From NCBI GenBank assembly GCA_930633525.1, contig CAKNFP010000001.1, positions 3,967,501-4,031,500 on the forward strand: 64,000 nucleotides of DNA, read 5' to 3'. This DNA comes from Hyphomicrobiales bacterium. Its GTDB lineage: Bacteria > Pseudomonadota > Alphaproteobacteria > Rhizobiales > Beijerinckiaceae. Both the position numbers and the translations under genes were made by a program. The notes under the pieces are model-generated. The model saw only the letters and a program-made list of their open reading frames with translations. It had not been told where the DNA came from and ran no database searches. Shown here piece by piece: positions 1 to 12,102 of this stretch (its first letter is position 1; each line of letters opens with the position of its first letter).

Positions 1-1
1 C

Positions 2-148
2 GGCTGGGACGCCGTCATCGGCCACGACGGCATCTTCGTCGGCATGGCGAGCTTTGGCGCCAGCGGACCTTACAAGGATCTTTACGCTTATTTCGGCATT
101 ACGGCTGAAAGCGTTGTGGAGCGCGTGACCGCGCGCCACAACGGCTGA
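2..148 (+). CDS. tkt: Transketolase, C-terminal end (partial)
   Basis: Only the last 48 codons are in the window; the reading frame is open at the left edge and stops with TGA at 146-148. The visible end contains the stretch [10 protein letters not shown] and then [17 protein letters not shown], which matches the conserved tail of transketolase, a thiamine-diphosphate enzyme of the pentose phosphate and Calvin pathways. It is followed 68 bp downstream by gap on the same strand, so a carbohydrate operon (tkt-gap-pgk-fba) is likely. The identification rests on a short tail and on context. Confidence 0.8.
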   Translation, partial: GWDAVIGHDGIFVGMASFGASGPYKDLYAYFGITAESVVERVTARHNG

Positions 149-216
149 CGACGGTCGGTATCATTTGGAACGGAAAGGCGTCCCCGCAGCGGGATGCCAA
201 GCGGAGGAGTGAAGTT

Positions 217-1224
<1,008 letters not shown>

Positions 1225-1239
1225 AACAGCTTTATTGTA

Positions 1240-1268
1240 AAAAGGCATCGGCAAAACCGGTGCCTTTT
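1240..1268 (+). terminator. Intrinsic terminator after gap
   Basis: A 12-bp stem with one G-U type mismatch (1240-1251 with 1257-1268, loop CAAAA) begins 15 bp after the gap stop. Its 3' arm ends in TTTT. It should stop or attenuate transcripts between gap and the next gene. Confidence 0.7.
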
Positions 1269-1378
1269 GCGTTCTGAGATAGGAGCGTGCGTGCCACAGC
1301 AAGGGAAGGCTATGGCAGGTACGCCATGATCGCGAACAGCCGGCGGATCCCCCCTCCGCCACCTCTTCTCGCAACTGG

Positions 1379-1915
1379 ATGGATGCCATGAGCGACCCCC
1401 GGACGAGTGGACGTATCGAACCCAGCCTGTCGACACCTGAGGCAGAAACCGTGCCGCACCCACCGGCAGCACAGCCCGAGACGCGTCCGGCACCGCCGCC
1501 GCCTCAGCCCCCAGCCGAGACGCGGGTTGCCCCCCCGCCCCATCCGGCGCCTCAGCCGGCTCCGCGTCCCGCCCCGGCAGCGGCGCCCCAGGCTGCCCAG
1601 CCGCCTGCACAAGCCGTCCCAGCGAGCCAGCGCCCTGGCCTCGACCAGTTGGCGCGCATCGAGGAAAAGGCGGCCCGCATCGAGGAAAAATTCGCGCGCT
1701 CCGAGGCCTTGATGCTGCGGCTCGAGGCGCAGATCGAGAAATCGACCGGCATTACCGGTTCCCTGGCACGCCAGGAGGATGTCGCGGCGGTCGACTATCG
1801 CGTCAGCCGGCTTCCCGGTTACGGTGCTCTCATTGGTGTCGCTGCACTGGCCGCCATCGGCGGCGCGGTGATCGCCCTCATCCTTCTCCGCTACGCAGGA
1901 GGCCTTGGCCTATGA
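1379..1915 (+). CDS. Proline-rich, coiled-coil, single-membrane-segment protein of unknown function
   Basis: I do not recognise a named family. The 178-residue protein has a long Pro/Ala-rich low-complexity region (about residues 20-85), a charged helix likely to form a coiled coil (about 90-125, with repeats such as [18 protein letters not shown]), and one C-terminal hydrophobic segment (about 148-172) ending four residues from the stop. It therefore looks tail-anchored, with the bulk in the cytoplasm. Its stop overlaps the pgk start by 4 bp (ATGA), so it is translationally coupled to phosphoglycerate kinase. The start is uncertain: a second ATG lies at 1388 and no clear ribosome site precedes either. 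Confidence 0.75.
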   Translation: MDAMSDPRTSGRIEPSLSTPEAETVPHPPAAQPETRPAPPPPQPPAETRVAPPPHPAPQPAPRPAPAAAPQAAQPPAQAVPASQRPGLDQLARIEEKAARIEEKFARSEALMLRLEAQIEKSTGITGSLARQEDVAAVDYRVSRLPGYGALIGVAALAAIGGAVIALILLRYAGGLGL

Positions 1916-3108
1916 CCTCGTTCCGCACCCTCGACGAAGCGCCGGTGAAGGGGCAGCGCGTGCTTGTGCGCGTCGACATCAACGTCCCGATGGAAGATGG
2001 CAAGGTCACCGATGCCACGCGCATCGAGCGGGTGGTGCCAACGCTGCGTGAGATTGCCGACCGGGGCGGCAAGGTCATTCTGCTCGCCCATTTCGGCCGC
2101 CCGAAGGGCAAGCGCGAACCGAAGGACAGCCTGAAGCCGGTGGTGAAGGCCGTGGCGGCGGCACTGGGCAAGCCGGTTGCCTTCGCTGAGGACTGCATCG
2201 GCGAGGCGGCCGCGCAAGCGGTCGCCAAGCTTGCCGATGGCGGCGTCCTCCTCCTTGAAAACACCCGCTTCCACGCCGGTGAGGAAAAGAACGACAAGGC
2301 CTTCGTGGCCGAGCTCGCCAAGCTCGGCGACATCTATGTCAATGACGCCTTCTCAGCGGCCCATCGCGCCCATGCCTCGACCGAGGGGCTGGCCCATGTG
2401 CTCCCGGCCTATGTCGGCCGCAGCATGCAGGCCGAGCTCGACGCGCTGCGCAAGGGACTGGAGAAGCCCGCCCGCCCGGTCGTCGCCATCGTCGGCGGCG
2501 CCAAGGTGTCGACAAAGCTCGATCTCCTGGAAAACCTTGTCGCCAAGGTCGATGCGCTCGTGATCGGTGGTGGCATGGCGAACACCTTCCTGCACGCGCA
2601 GGGCGTCAATATCGGCAAATCGCTCGCCGAGAAGGATCTCGCCGACACCGCCCGCCGCATCCTCTCGGTCGCGCAGGAAAAGAACTGCGCCATCATCCTG
2701 CCGGTGGATGGCGTTGTCGCCTATGAGTTCAAGGCGAACGCGCCGCACCATGCCTATGGCTTCGACGCCGTGCCGACCGACGGCATGATTCTCGACGTCG
2801 GGCCACAGTCGATCGAGCGGATCAAATCCGCGATCGACGATGCTGGCACCATCGTCTGGAACGGCCCGCTCGGCGCCTTCGAGCTCCACCCCTTCGATCA
2901 CGGCACCGTCGTCGCCGCCCGGCATGCCGCCGAGCGGACGAAGCAGGGCAAGCTCGTGTCGATCGCCGGTGGCGGCGATACCGTCTCGGCTTTGAACCAT
3001 GCCGGCGTTGGCGACGACTTCACCTATGTGTCGACGGCCGGCGGCGCCTTCCTCGAATGGCTCGAGGGCAAGGACCTGCCGGGTGTCAGCGCGTTGAAAG
3101 TATCCTGA
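1912..3108 (+). CDS. pgk: Phosphoglycerate kinase
   Basis: Catalyses reversible phosphate transfer between 1,3-bisphosphoglycerate and ADP in glycolysis, gluconeogenesis and the Calvin cycle. The 398-residue, two-domain protein shows the N-terminal RVDINVPM segment, the substrate-binding ENTRFHAGE segment, the [13 protein letters not shown] region, and the nucleotide-loop motif [10 protein letters not shown] near the C terminus. Length is typical. The start overlaps the preceding membrane protein gene by 4 bp, and fba follows 80 bp downstream on the same strand. Confidence 0.98.
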   Translation: MTSFRTLDEAPVKGQRVLVRVDINVPMEDGKVTDATRIERVVPTLREIADRGGKVILLAHFGRPKGKREPKDSLKPVVKAVAAALGKPVAFAEDCIGEAAAQAVAKLADGGVLLLENTRFHAGEEKNDKAFVAELAKLGDIYVNDAFSAAHRAHASTEGLAHVLPAYVGRSMQAELDALRKGLEKPARPVVAIVGGAKVSTKLDLLENLVAKVDALVIGGGMANTFLHAQGVNIGKSLAEKDLADTARRILSVAQEKNCAIILPVDGVVAYEFKANAPHHAYGFDAVPTDGMILDVGPQSIERIKSAIDDAGTIVWNGPLGAFELHPFDHGTVVAARHAAERTKQGKLVSIAGGGDTVSALNHAGVGDDFTYVSTAGGAFLEWLEGKDLPGVSALKVS

Positions 3109-3188
3109 TCCACACTTCGGGCCTCATTGGCCTCGTTACTCCCATCCCCTAGTGGCCGATGGCCACCGTCGCATAGGAGATCTAACCC

Positions 3189-4253
3189 GTGTCTCGCATT
3201 ACCCTGCGCCAGTTGCTCGATCACGCCGCTGAAAACGGCTATGGCGTTCCCGCCTTCAACATCAACAACATGGAGCAGGGCCTCGCCATCATGGCGGCGG
3301 CCGATGCGGCCGATGCCCCTGTGATCATCCAGGCGAGCCGCGGCGCGCGCTCCTATGCCAACGACCTCGTCCTCGCGAAGCTGATCGAGGGCCTGGCCGA
3401 GCTCTATCCGCACATCCCGCTGTGCATGCATCTCGACCACGGCAACAACGAAGCGACCTGCGCCACCGCCATCCAGTACGGCTTCACCTCCGTGATGATG
3501 GACGGCTCGCTCAAGGCCGACGGCAAGACCGCCGCCGACTGGGACTACAATGTCGGCATCACCCGCAAGGTGGTGGAGATGGCCCATTGGGGCGGCGTAT
3601 CGGTCGAGGGCGAACTCGGCGTGCTCGGTTCACTGGAGCACGGCGGCGGCGAGCAGGAGGACGGCCACGGCGTCGAGGGCGAGATCGGTCACGACCAGTT
3701 GCTGACCGACCCGGAAGAAGCGGTGAAGTTCGTCAAGGAAACCCAGGTCGATGCGCTCGCCATCGCCATGGGCACCTCGCACGGCGCCTATAAGTTCACG
3801 CGCAAGCCCGATGGCGCCATCCTCGCCATGCACGTGATCGAGGAAATCCACCGTCGCCTGCCGAACACCCATCTCGTCATGCATGGCTCCTCCTCCGTAC
3901 CGCAGGATCTCCAGGACATCATCAACGCCTACGGCGGCGAGATGCCCCAGACCTGGGGCGTGCCGGTGGAGGAGATCCAGCGCGGCATCAAGCACGGCGT
4001 CCGCAAGATCAACATCGACACGGACAACCGCATGGCCATGACCGGCCAGATCCGCAAGGTGCTGAGCGAGAACAAGGGCGAGTTCGACCCGCGCAAGTAT
4101 TTGAAGCCCGCCATGGACGCCATGACGAAGCTCTGCAAGCAGCGCTTCGAGGAATTCGGCACGGCCGGCCAGGCGGGCAAGATCAAGCCGCTGTCGCTGG
4201 CCGCCATGGCCAAGCGCTATGACAAGGGCGAGCTCGCGCCCAAGATCAGCTGA
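3189..4253 (+). CDS. fba: Class II fructose-bisphosphate aldolase (CbbA type)
   Basis: Zinc-dependent aldolase that joins or splits fructose-1,6-bisphosphate (and probably sedoheptulose-1,7-bisphosphate in this subtype). Its 354 residues include the metal/catalytic segment MHLDHGN, the GELGVLGS loop, the SHGAYKF segment and the MHGSSSVP phosphate loop, all characteristic of class II enzymes. The start is GTG, preceded by AGGAGA 8 bp upstream. The C-terminal part containing [14 protein letters not shown] is intact. It follows gap and pgk, which supports a shared role in triose/hexose flux. Confidence 0.97.
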   Translation: MSRITLRQLLDHAAENGYGVPAFNINNMEQGLAIMAAADAADAPVIIQASRGARSYANDLVLAKLIEGLAELYPHIPLCMHLDHGNNEATCATAIQYGFTSVMMDGSLKADGKTAADWDYNVGITRKVVEMAHWGGVSVEGELGVLGSLEHGGGEQEDGHGVEGEIGHDQLLTDPEEAVKFVKETQVDALAIAMGTSHGAYKFTRKPDGAILAMHVIEEIHRRLPNTHLVMHGSSSVPQDLQDIINAYGGEMPQTWGVPVEEIQRGIKHGVRKINIDTDNRMAMTGQIRKVLSENKGEFDPRKYLKPAMDAMTKLCKQRFEEFGTAGQAGKIKPLSLAAMAKRYDKGELAPKIS

Positions 4254-4290
4254 GGATCAGCTGATACGCCACAATCAGCCGATAGTGAGG

Positions 4291-4315
4291 GATGGCGCGC
4301 CACTCTCGCGCCATC
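4291..4315 (+). other. Hairpin between fba and the ThiE-like gene
   Basis: A perfect 9-bp stem (4291-4299 with 4307-4315) with a 7-base loop lies 37 bp after the fba stop. No T-run follows, so it is more likely an mRNA-stabilising or processing structure than a terminator. Confidence 0.4.
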
Positions 4316-4390
4316 ATCAACGGCAGAATCACGTTATGCTCCGTTCCATCAGCGGAGCATCGCCGCGCTTTGGCGGCATCGAGTGAGTGA

Positions 4391-5047
4391 ATGACCAAAC
4401 CTTTCTGCCGTCTTTATCTCGTCAGCCCCGCAGTCACTGCCCCCGAGGCCTTCGCGCCCGTGTTGAAGGCCGCTTGCGCGTCCGGCGATATCGCGGCCGT
4501 GCTGCTGCGCCTCAGTGCGGGCGACGAACGCGCCGCCATCAACATCATCAAGGAGCTCGCCCCGATCGTCCAGGACGCCGGGGCCGCGCTCGTCGTTGCG
4601 GGCCCCGCGGCAGTCGCGGTGCGCGGCGGTGCCGACGGCGCTCATATCGACATCCGCGGCGAGGAGGAGCCCGAGCGCTTGCTCGAGGACGCCGGCTCGC
4701 AGCTTCGTCCGCAGCGCATCCTCGGGGTCGGCGGCCTCAAGAGCCGCCATGCCGCCATGCAGGCCGGAGAGGCCGAGGTGGACTACGTGATGTTCGGCGA
4801 ACCTCGCCCCGACGGCAGCGTGCCAACGGCCGCCGAGACCCTTGAGCGCGCCGGCTGGTGGGCATCGATCTTCGCGACGCCGTGTGTGGCTTACGCCGAC
4901 ACGCTCGCCGATGTCGGCCCGCTCGCGGCGGCCGGCGTCGAATTCGTCGCGCTCGGCGACTCCGTCTGGAAGCATCCGGCCGGCCCGGCCGCCGCCGTCG
5001 CGGAGGCCCTTGCCAGCATAGCCTCCAACGTGCCGGAAGAACGATGA
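4391..5047 (+). CDS. ThiE-like (thiamine-phosphate-synthase fold) protein, catalytic motifs degenerate
   Basis: The 218-residue protein has the TIM-barrel layout of ThiE. It begins with RLYLVSP, where ThiE has LYLVT, carries GADGAHIDI where ThiE has GADGVHLGQ, and has a VDYVMFGEP strand where ThiE has DYIGVGPVFPT. The usual substrate residues are not there: the QLREK motif is LLRLS, the HLGQ pyrophosphate loop is HIDI, and GPxFPT is FGEPRPDG. It is therefore probably not a true thiamine-phosphate synthase, although such genes are often annotated that way next to fba in Hyphomicrobiales. Its stop overlaps the start of the Sel1-repeat gene by 4 bp, so the two are translationally coupled. Confidence 0.75.
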   Translation: MTKPFCRLYLVSPAVTAPEAFAPVLKAACASGDIAAVLLRLSAGDERAAINIIKELAPIVQDAGAALVVAGPAAVAVRGGADGAHIDIRGEEEPERLLEDAGSQLRPQRILGVGGLKSRHAAMQAGEAEVDYVMFGEPRPDGSVPTAAETLERAGWWASIFATPCVAYADTLADVGPLAAAGVEFVALGDSVWKHPAGPAAAVAEALASIASNVPEER

Positions 5048-6198
5048 CGCTGCGGGGGCTCATCCTCGGCGGGCTGTTGGTGACCACCGTTGCATCGGTG
5101 GCGGCGGAAGCCATCGCCCAGGAGAGATCCCAGCCGCCCTCCCGCGCCCCCTCTCCGCCAGCCGCGTCATCAGGGTCGACCGGCGTCGGCAACGCACAAC
5201 CCTCCCGCCCGCGCCAGCTGCCGTCAACCGTGCCAAGCTTCGATGGGTCGGGGGCAATCGATAGCCCCTTCGGGAGCCCTGCCCAACGCGGTTTCGGTCA
5301 GCCGCCTCAATCGGCAATTCCGACGCTGCCGACCTTGCCCGATCCGAACGCGGATCTCGCCTATGGCGCCTATCAGCGCGGCCTCTACCGCCGCGCCTAT
5401 GACGAGGCCAAGCAGCGGGTGGACCGCAACCCGCGCGACGCCGCCGCCCTGACCTTGCTGGGTGAGCTCACCTACCAGGGCCTCGGTGTCCGCCGCGATT
5501 TCACGAAGGCGGCCGAGTGGTACAAGCTGGCGGATGCCCAGGGCGATCCCAACGCCTCCTTCGGACTGGCGATGATGATGCTGGCGGGGCGCGGCGTGCC
5601 CAAGACCGAGATGGCCGCCCTCGGCTATCTCGAGAAGGCCGCCAAGGCAGGCCAGGGACCGGCCGCCTATAATCTGGCCGTGGCACTCATCAGCACCGGC
5701 AAGCCGGAGGACCTGAAGCGCGCCATCGACCTGCTGCGCACGGCCTCGCAGGCCGAGATCGGCGACGCCCAGTATGCTCTCGCCGTGCTGACCAAGCAGG
5801 GCCGCGGCGTGCCGAAGGACGATACCGAGGCCGCGCAATGGATGGCGCGCGCCGCAGCGAACGACAACATCAGCGCCCAGGTCGAATATGCGATCATGCT
5901 GTTCAACGGCGAAGGCGTTAAGGCGGATGAGAAACGGGCCGCGCAACTCTTCGCGCTGGCGGCCGGACGCGGCAACGCCATCGCGCAAAACCGTTATGCG
6001 CGGCTGTTGGCGACCGGCCGGGGTGTCACGAAGAACCGTGTCGAGGCCGCGGCCTGGAATCTCATGGCAACGCAGCAGGGCCTCGCCGACCGATGGCTCG
6101 ACGACGCCCTGAAGGATCTCTCCTCCGCGGAGAGGATCAAGGCGGAGGGGCTGGCGCGGCAACGCAATGCGGATCTCTCTGCCAATCTCCAGCCTTGA
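5044..6198 (+). CDS. Secreted Sel1-repeat (TPR-like) protein
   Basis: The start at 5044 overlaps the previous stop (ATGA) and gives a 384-residue protein with a hydrophobic signal peptide (LILGGLLVTTVASVAAEAIAQE, cleavage likely near residue 23-27). A Pro/Ser-rich linker follows to about residue 95. Then come Sel1-type repeats of about 36 residues, recognisable by AAEWYKLADAQGDPNA, AALGYLEKAAKAGQGPAA and AAQWMARAAANDNISAQ, continuing almost to the C terminus. Sel1 proteins are periplasmic adaptors, and no partner is evident here. An upstream in-frame ATG at 4858 was not used because it lies deep in the ThiE-like gene and would remove the signal peptide. Confidence 0.85.
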   Translation: MTLRGLILGGLLVTTVASVAAEAIAQERSQPPSRAPSPPAASSGSTGVGNAQPSRPRQLPSTVPSFDGSGAIDSPFGSPAQRGFGQPPQSAIPTLPTLPDPNADLAYGAYQRGLYRRAYDEAKQRVDRNPRDAAALTLLGELTYQGLGVRRDFTKAAEWYKLADAQGDPNASFGLAMMMLAGRGVPKTEMAALGYLEKAAKAGQGPAAYNLAVALISTGKPEDLKRAIDLLRTASQAEIGDAQYALAVLTKQGRGVPKDDTEAAQWMARAAANDNISAQVEYAIMLFNGEGVKADEKRAAQLFALAAGRGNAIAQNRYARLLATGRGVTKNRVEAAAWNLMATQQGLADRWLDDALKDLSSAERIKAEGLARQRNADLSANLQP

Positions 6199-6428
6199 CG
6201 GGCGGCCGGCGGGCAGGCACACAACGGCTCCGATCTCGGGCATCGATCTTGTCGAGCTTGGCCACCTTCTTGCGGCCGAGCCCCCGAGACCAGTTCACCG
6301 GATCACGTCTCTGGGTTAGTGTCCGCGGGCCAGCCTTTCCGGCCGGCGCCCCTTGGACATGACCCTCCGGGACACAATCCAAGTTTACCGATGGCGTCAC
6401 GAAACGGCGCGAAGGCAGAACCCAAGCA

Positions 6429-7238
6429 ATGATTCGCTCCCCGCTCATCACCGTCATGTCGGAGGCCGTCATCAAGGCCTCGCGTTCGCTCAAGCGCGAT
6501 TTCGGCGAAGTCGAAGCGCTCCAGGTTTCCATCAAGGGGCCCGGTGATTTCGTGTCCAACGCCGATCGCAAGGCGGAAACCATCCTGCGCGAGGCCCTGG
6601 AGAAAGCCCGGCCCGGCTATGGCCTCGTCATGGAGGAAAGCGGGATCGTCGAGGGCACCGACCAGTCCCATCGCTGGCATATCGATCCGCTCGACGGCAC
6701 GACCAACTTCCTGCACGGCATTCCGCATTTCTGCATCTCCGTCGGCCTAGAGCGCGACGGGCAGATGGTTGCCGGCATCATCTATGATCCGATCAAGGAC
6801 GAGATGTTCATCGCCGAGAAGGGCAAGGGCGCTTTTCTCAACAACCGCCGGGTCCGTGTCGCCGCGCGGCGGGATTTGAGCGCGGCGGTTGTCGGCTGCG
6901 ATATTCCCCATCTCGGCGAGCGGACCCAGGCAACCACCCTGCGCGAGATTGCGACTATGAGCGCGCGCGCCGCCGGCCTGCGCTCCTACGGAGCCGCTGC
7001 CCTCGATATCGCCTATGTCGCCTGCGGCCGCTTCGATGCCTTCTTCGGGCGCGGCCTCAAGAGCTGGGACATGGCCGCCGGCCTCGCCATCCTGCGCGAA
7101 GCGGGCGCCTTCGCGAGCGACGCGGAGGGCGGCCCCGATCCTGTCACGAAGGGCCATATCGCCTGCGGCAACGAGGCATTGCACCGCGAATTGCTCGACG
7201 TTCTCAAGACAGCGCGCGCCCCCCAGCCCGCCGCCTGA
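6429..7238 (+). CDS. suhB: Inositol monophosphatase family protein (SuhB-like)
   Basis: Magnesium- and lithium-sensitive phosphatase of the IMPase superfamily, probably acting on inositol-1-phosphate or related sugar phosphates. The 269-residue protein contains the metal-binding motif I signature IDPLDGTTNFLHG, the upstream EESG segment that supplies a metal-binding Glu, and the motif II region SWDMAAGLAILREAG. Family length is normal. It stands alone: 230 bp separate it from the Sel1 gene and 360 bp from the next gene. Substrate specificity cannot be read from sequence. Confidence 0.9.
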   Translation: MIRSPLITVMSEAVIKASRSLKRDFGEVEALQVSIKGPGDFVSNADRKAETILREALEKARPGYGLVMEESGIVEGTDQSHRWHIDPLDGTTNFLHGIPHFCISVGLERDGQMVAGIIYDPIKDEMFIAEKGKGAFLNNRRVRVAARRDLSAAVVGCDIPHLGERTQATTLREIATMSARAAGLRSYGAAALDIAYVACGRFDAFFGRGLKSWDMAAGLAILREAGAFASDAEGGPDPVTKGHIACGNEALHRELLDVLKTARAPQPAA

Positions 7239-7598
7239 GACCGATTGCCATTCCAGAAATGGCCAAATTCGAGGGATGACCAGGTCGGGAACACCCGACT
7301 TGGCCGGCCGAAGTCTTCTCGCTGAGGAGGCGTGAGGCCGATATCCATTCGCGCGACCTTGGAAAGTCGCCAGGTCTGCGCGCTTTCCGGGGAGCTCTGC
7401 GAGGCCTCCCCGCAGCGGGTTTCCCGCCGCCCATTCAAACCTTCCCGAACAAGGCATACAAAAATAGCACGCTCAGGGCCCGGATGCATAAAGCCTCGGG
7501 ATGGCGCGTGCTCCCCGCCGTAAAGGCTTGATTGCGAACGCCGCGCCAGCGAACATGCAGCCACTTCTCTTGATTGCCGTGAGCACGCGGGTGGATGC
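7239..7598. other. Intergenic region, no gene seen
   Basis: This 360-bp stretch holds only short inverted repeats, for example GCCATT/AATGGC around 7247-7263 and AGGTCGGG/CCGACTT around 7281-7301. The latter could end the suhB transcript, but neither is followed by a clear T-run. No ORF with protein-like composition or RNA gene was recognised. Confidence 0.5.
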
Positions 7599-8579
7599 AT
7601 GGTTGCCGATGACTCCCTGAAGCTGACACCTCCCCGGATCCATGTGATCCGCATGCTCGTGTTCATCGTGCTCGTCGGCTTCCTGGCCTTTGTGCTGCAC
7701 CGGCAGATCACAACGGCGTTCATGACGAATCCGGGCCTGAACGGCCTCATCATCGGTGCTCTGCTCATCGGTATCATCCTGGCCTTCCGCCAGGTGATCC
7801 GCCTGTTCCGCTCGGTCCGCTGGATCAATGAGCTGCGCCGTTCGAACCCGAACGCGACACTTGATTCGCCGCCGAGCCTGCTCGGCCCGACGGCCAAGCT
7901 GTTCGGCAGCAAGAACTCATCGCGGGGGGTCAGCACCCACACGTTCCGCGCGATCCTCGAGTCGATCGGCGCGCGCCTCGACGAGAATCGTGAGAACGTG
8001 CGCTACCTCGCCGGGCTCCTGGTGTTCCTCGGCCTGCTCGGCACCTTCTGGGGCCTTCTCGAAACGGTCAGTTCGGTCGGCAACGTGATTTCGTCGATGC
8101 GCACGGGCGCGGAGGCCGGCGTCCTCTTCGAGGAACTGAAGAGCGGGCTCGCCGCGCCGCTTGCGGGCATGGGCATCTCCTTCTCATCCTCGCTGTTCGG
8201 CCTCGCCGGTTCCCTCGTCCTCGGCTTCCTCGACCTACAACTCGGCCAGGCACAAGGGCGCTTCTACACGGAGCTCGAGGACTGGCTGTCCGCCCATGTG
8301 GTTGATAACCCCCTGTCCGGCCGGCTGCCGCCAGCCCTGGGGGGCTCCGACCAGGACGTCGCGGCCGCGCTCGAAAAGCTCGCCACGGTGATCAACGACG
8401 GCCAGGGCGGCCGGGCCGCCACCCATGCCATGGCCAATCTCGCCGAGGGCGTCCAGGGCCTCGTGCAGCACATGCGCTCCGAGCAGCAGATGATCCGCGA
8501 CTGGGTGGAGTCCCAGGCTGGCCAGCAGCGTGAGCTGAAGCGGCTGCTGGAACGCCTCGTCGACGAACGGGCCCGCTGA
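7599..8579 (+). CDS. MotA/TolQ/ExbB-family proton-channel protein
   Basis: A 326-residue inner-membrane protein with four predicted membrane segments (about residues 18-34, 47-66, 137-158, 188-213) and a C-terminal cytoplasmic tail. Segments 3 and 4 carry the MotA/TolQ family signature (GLLGTFWGLLETV and APLAGMGISFSSSLFGLAGS). There is no flagellar context. The next gene begins 1 bp after the stop and encodes a MotB-like partner, so the pair should form a proton-driven stator-like unit. The true TolQ of the window is at 41646-42362, making this a paralogue. The role is unknown. No good ribosome site precedes the start, so it could be slightly off. Confidence 0.88.
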   Translation: MVADDSLKLTPPRIHVIRMLVFIVLVGFLAFVLHRQITTAFMTNPGLNGLIIGALLIGIILAFRQVIRLFRSVRWINELRRSNPNATLDSPPSLLGPTAKLFGSKNSSRGVSTHTFRAILESIGARLDENRENVRYLAGLLVFLGLLGTFWGLLETVSSVGNVISSMRTGAEAGVLFEELKSGLAAPLAGMGISFSSSLFGLAGSLVLGFLDLQLGQAQGRFYTELEDWLSAHVVDNPLSGRLPPALGGSDQDVAAALEKLATVINDGQGGRAATHAMANLAEGVQGLVQHMRSEQQMIRDWVESQAGQQRELKRLLERLVDERAR

Positions 8580-8580
8580 C

Positions 8581-9598
8581 ATGGCCCTGTCCCGCGCCCG
8601 CCGCTCCGAGCGCCGGCTCGACTACTGGCCGGGCTTCGTCGACGCCCTATCGACACTGGTGCTGTCGATCATCTTCATCCTGACGGTGTTCGTGCTGGGG
8701 CAGTTTTTCCTCTCCCAGGAAATCTCCGGGCGAGACACGGCCCTGCAGCGGCTCAACCGCCAGATCATCGAACTGAACGAATTGCTCGCCCTTGAGCGCG
8801 CCAATCGCCAGGATGCCGAGGACAATCTCGCCGCGCTGCAATCCACCCTGCAGACGGCAGAGGCCGACAGGCAACGCCTGCAAGGCCTCCTGAGCTCAGG
8901 CTCGGCCACCAGCACAGCCGCGAATGCCCGCGTCGGCCAGTTGGCGGCGGAAATCGACAAGGAGAAGGCCATCTCCGCGCGGGCGATGTCGCAGGTCGAG
9001 CTGCTCAACCAGCAACTCGCGGCCTTGCGGCGCCAGCTCGCGGCACTGGAGGATGCGCTTGCGGCCTCCGAGGCGCGCGACAAGGAAAGCCAGGCGCGCG
9101 TCGCCGATCTCGGGAGCCGCCTCAATGTCGCGTTAGCGCAGCGTGTCCAGGAACTTGCCCGCTTCCGCTCGGATTTCTTCGGTCGCCTGCGGCAGATCCT
9201 GGGCGAGCGACCGGATATCCGCGTCGTTGGCGATCGCTTCGTGTTCCAGTCCGAGGTCTTTTTCGACGCAGGCTCCGCCGCCCTTCTGCCTGCGGGCGCC
9301 GCCGAGCTCGACAAGGTGGCGAGCGCGCTGATCGATCTCGACAAGGAAATCCCGCCGGACATCCCCTGGATCATCCGTGTGGACGGCCACACCGACAAAC
9401 GGCCGCTTTCGGGCCTTGGCGAGTTCAAGAGCAACTGGGCCCTGTCCGCCGCGCGCGCCATCGCCGTGGTGCAATATTTCGTGAGCAAGGGCGTGCCGCC
9501 GCAGCGGCTCCTCGCCGCCGGCTTTGGCGAGTATCAGCCGATCGAGCTTGGCGATAACGACGATGCCTACCGCCGCAATCGCCGCATCGAGCTGAAAC

Positions 9599-9612
<14 letters not shown>
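8581..9612 (+). CDS. MotB-like membrane protein with coiled coil and OmpA peptidoglycan-binding domain
   Basis: 343 residues: a short cytoplasmic N terminus, one membrane segment (about 19-42) that begins with Asp21 in GFVDALSTL, the position of the proton-carrying Asp in MotB, a long coiled coil (about 45-185) and a C-terminal OmpA/MotB domain. The last contains DGHTDKRPL, the ALSAARA helix and RRNRRIEL for peptidoglycan contact. It lies 1 bp behind the MotA/TolQ-like gene. The coiled coil is longer than the linker in ordinary ExbD/TolR and resembles long-reach MotB-like stators. Its last 14 bp overlap the convergent ABC transporter gene. Confidence 0.9.
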
Positions 9613-11446
<1,834 letters not shown>

Positions 11447-11584
11447 CATCAATCCTCCGAATTTGCTTCCTTTTGTCCGCTTGTCCTTCGCTTGGCGCTG
11501 CGCTATAGGGTCGCGACCCTGAGACAACCTGCCGACGACGTGCGTGGTTGCCGCCGCTTGCGGTGACTTCGAAAGGAATTTGCC

Positions 11585-11815
11585 ATGAAGGCCGACATTC
11601 ACCCCACATACCATTTCATCAAGGTCACGCAGACCGACGGTTCTACCTACGTCACGCGCTCGACTTATGGCAAAGAGGGTGACAACCTCAACCTCGATAT
11701 CGACAACCTGACCCATCCGGCCTGGACCGGTGGCACGCAGCAGCTGCTCGATCGCGGCGGCCGCCTGTCGCGCTTCAACAACCGCTTCTCCGGCCTGAGC
11801 TTCGCCAAGAAGTGA
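11585..11815 (+). CDS. rpmE: 50S ribosomal protein L31
   Basis: 76-residue L31 beginning [10 protein letters not shown] and containing [10 protein letters not shown] and the tail [13 protein letters not shown]. It lacks the four-cysteine zinc site of C+ L31, so it is of the C-minus type usual in alphaproteobacteria. AAGGA precedes the ATG by about 8 bp. It is divergent from the ABC exporter and monocistronic. Confidence 0.96.
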   Translation: MKADIHPTYHFIKVTQTDGSTYVTRSTYGKEGDNLNLDIDNLTHPAWTGGTQQLLDRGGRLSRFNNRFSGLSFAKK

Positions 11816-11940
11816 GCTGTTGATGCCTGCGCCGGGTCATGCCGGCGCGGCCTCGCGAGCAGCCTATTTCCAGCCCTCTGACAGGTCGAGCGGCGGATAG
11901 CGCCTGCACCCTGCCAAGGGGTTTGCTGCGCCCAGAGAGC

Positions 11941-11992
11941 GACAAACACGAAACGGCGGCTGGACATGTCCGGCCGCCGTTTCGTGTTTGTC
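11941..11992. repeat. Long perfect inverted repeat (20-bp arms)
   Basis: Arms 11941-11960 and 11973-11992 are perfectly complementary. The 12-base centre is itself nearly self-complementary (GGACATGTCC at 11962-11971 flanked by a T-G pair), so almost the whole 52 bp is one palindrome. It sits between the convergent rpmE and rcdA-like genes, 125 bp after the rpmE stop. Neither side has a T-run, so it is not a textbook terminator, although a bidirectional one remains possible. Confidence 0.85.
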
Positions 11993-12102
11993 ATAGTGAT
12001 GTGCCGCGCTGGAGCCCCACATGGCATCACGCCTTGCGGGACTCCAGCAATCCGGCTCGCTTGCTCCGAGAAGCAGCAAGCCGGCCCCCCAACCTAATTC
12101 AA

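Noticed and set aside
4858..5043. Upstream in-frame extension of the Sel1-repeat protein
   Set aside because: Overlaps the ThiE-like gene by almost 190 bp and is Arg-rich; the ATGA overlap at 5044 followed directly by a signal peptide is the better start.
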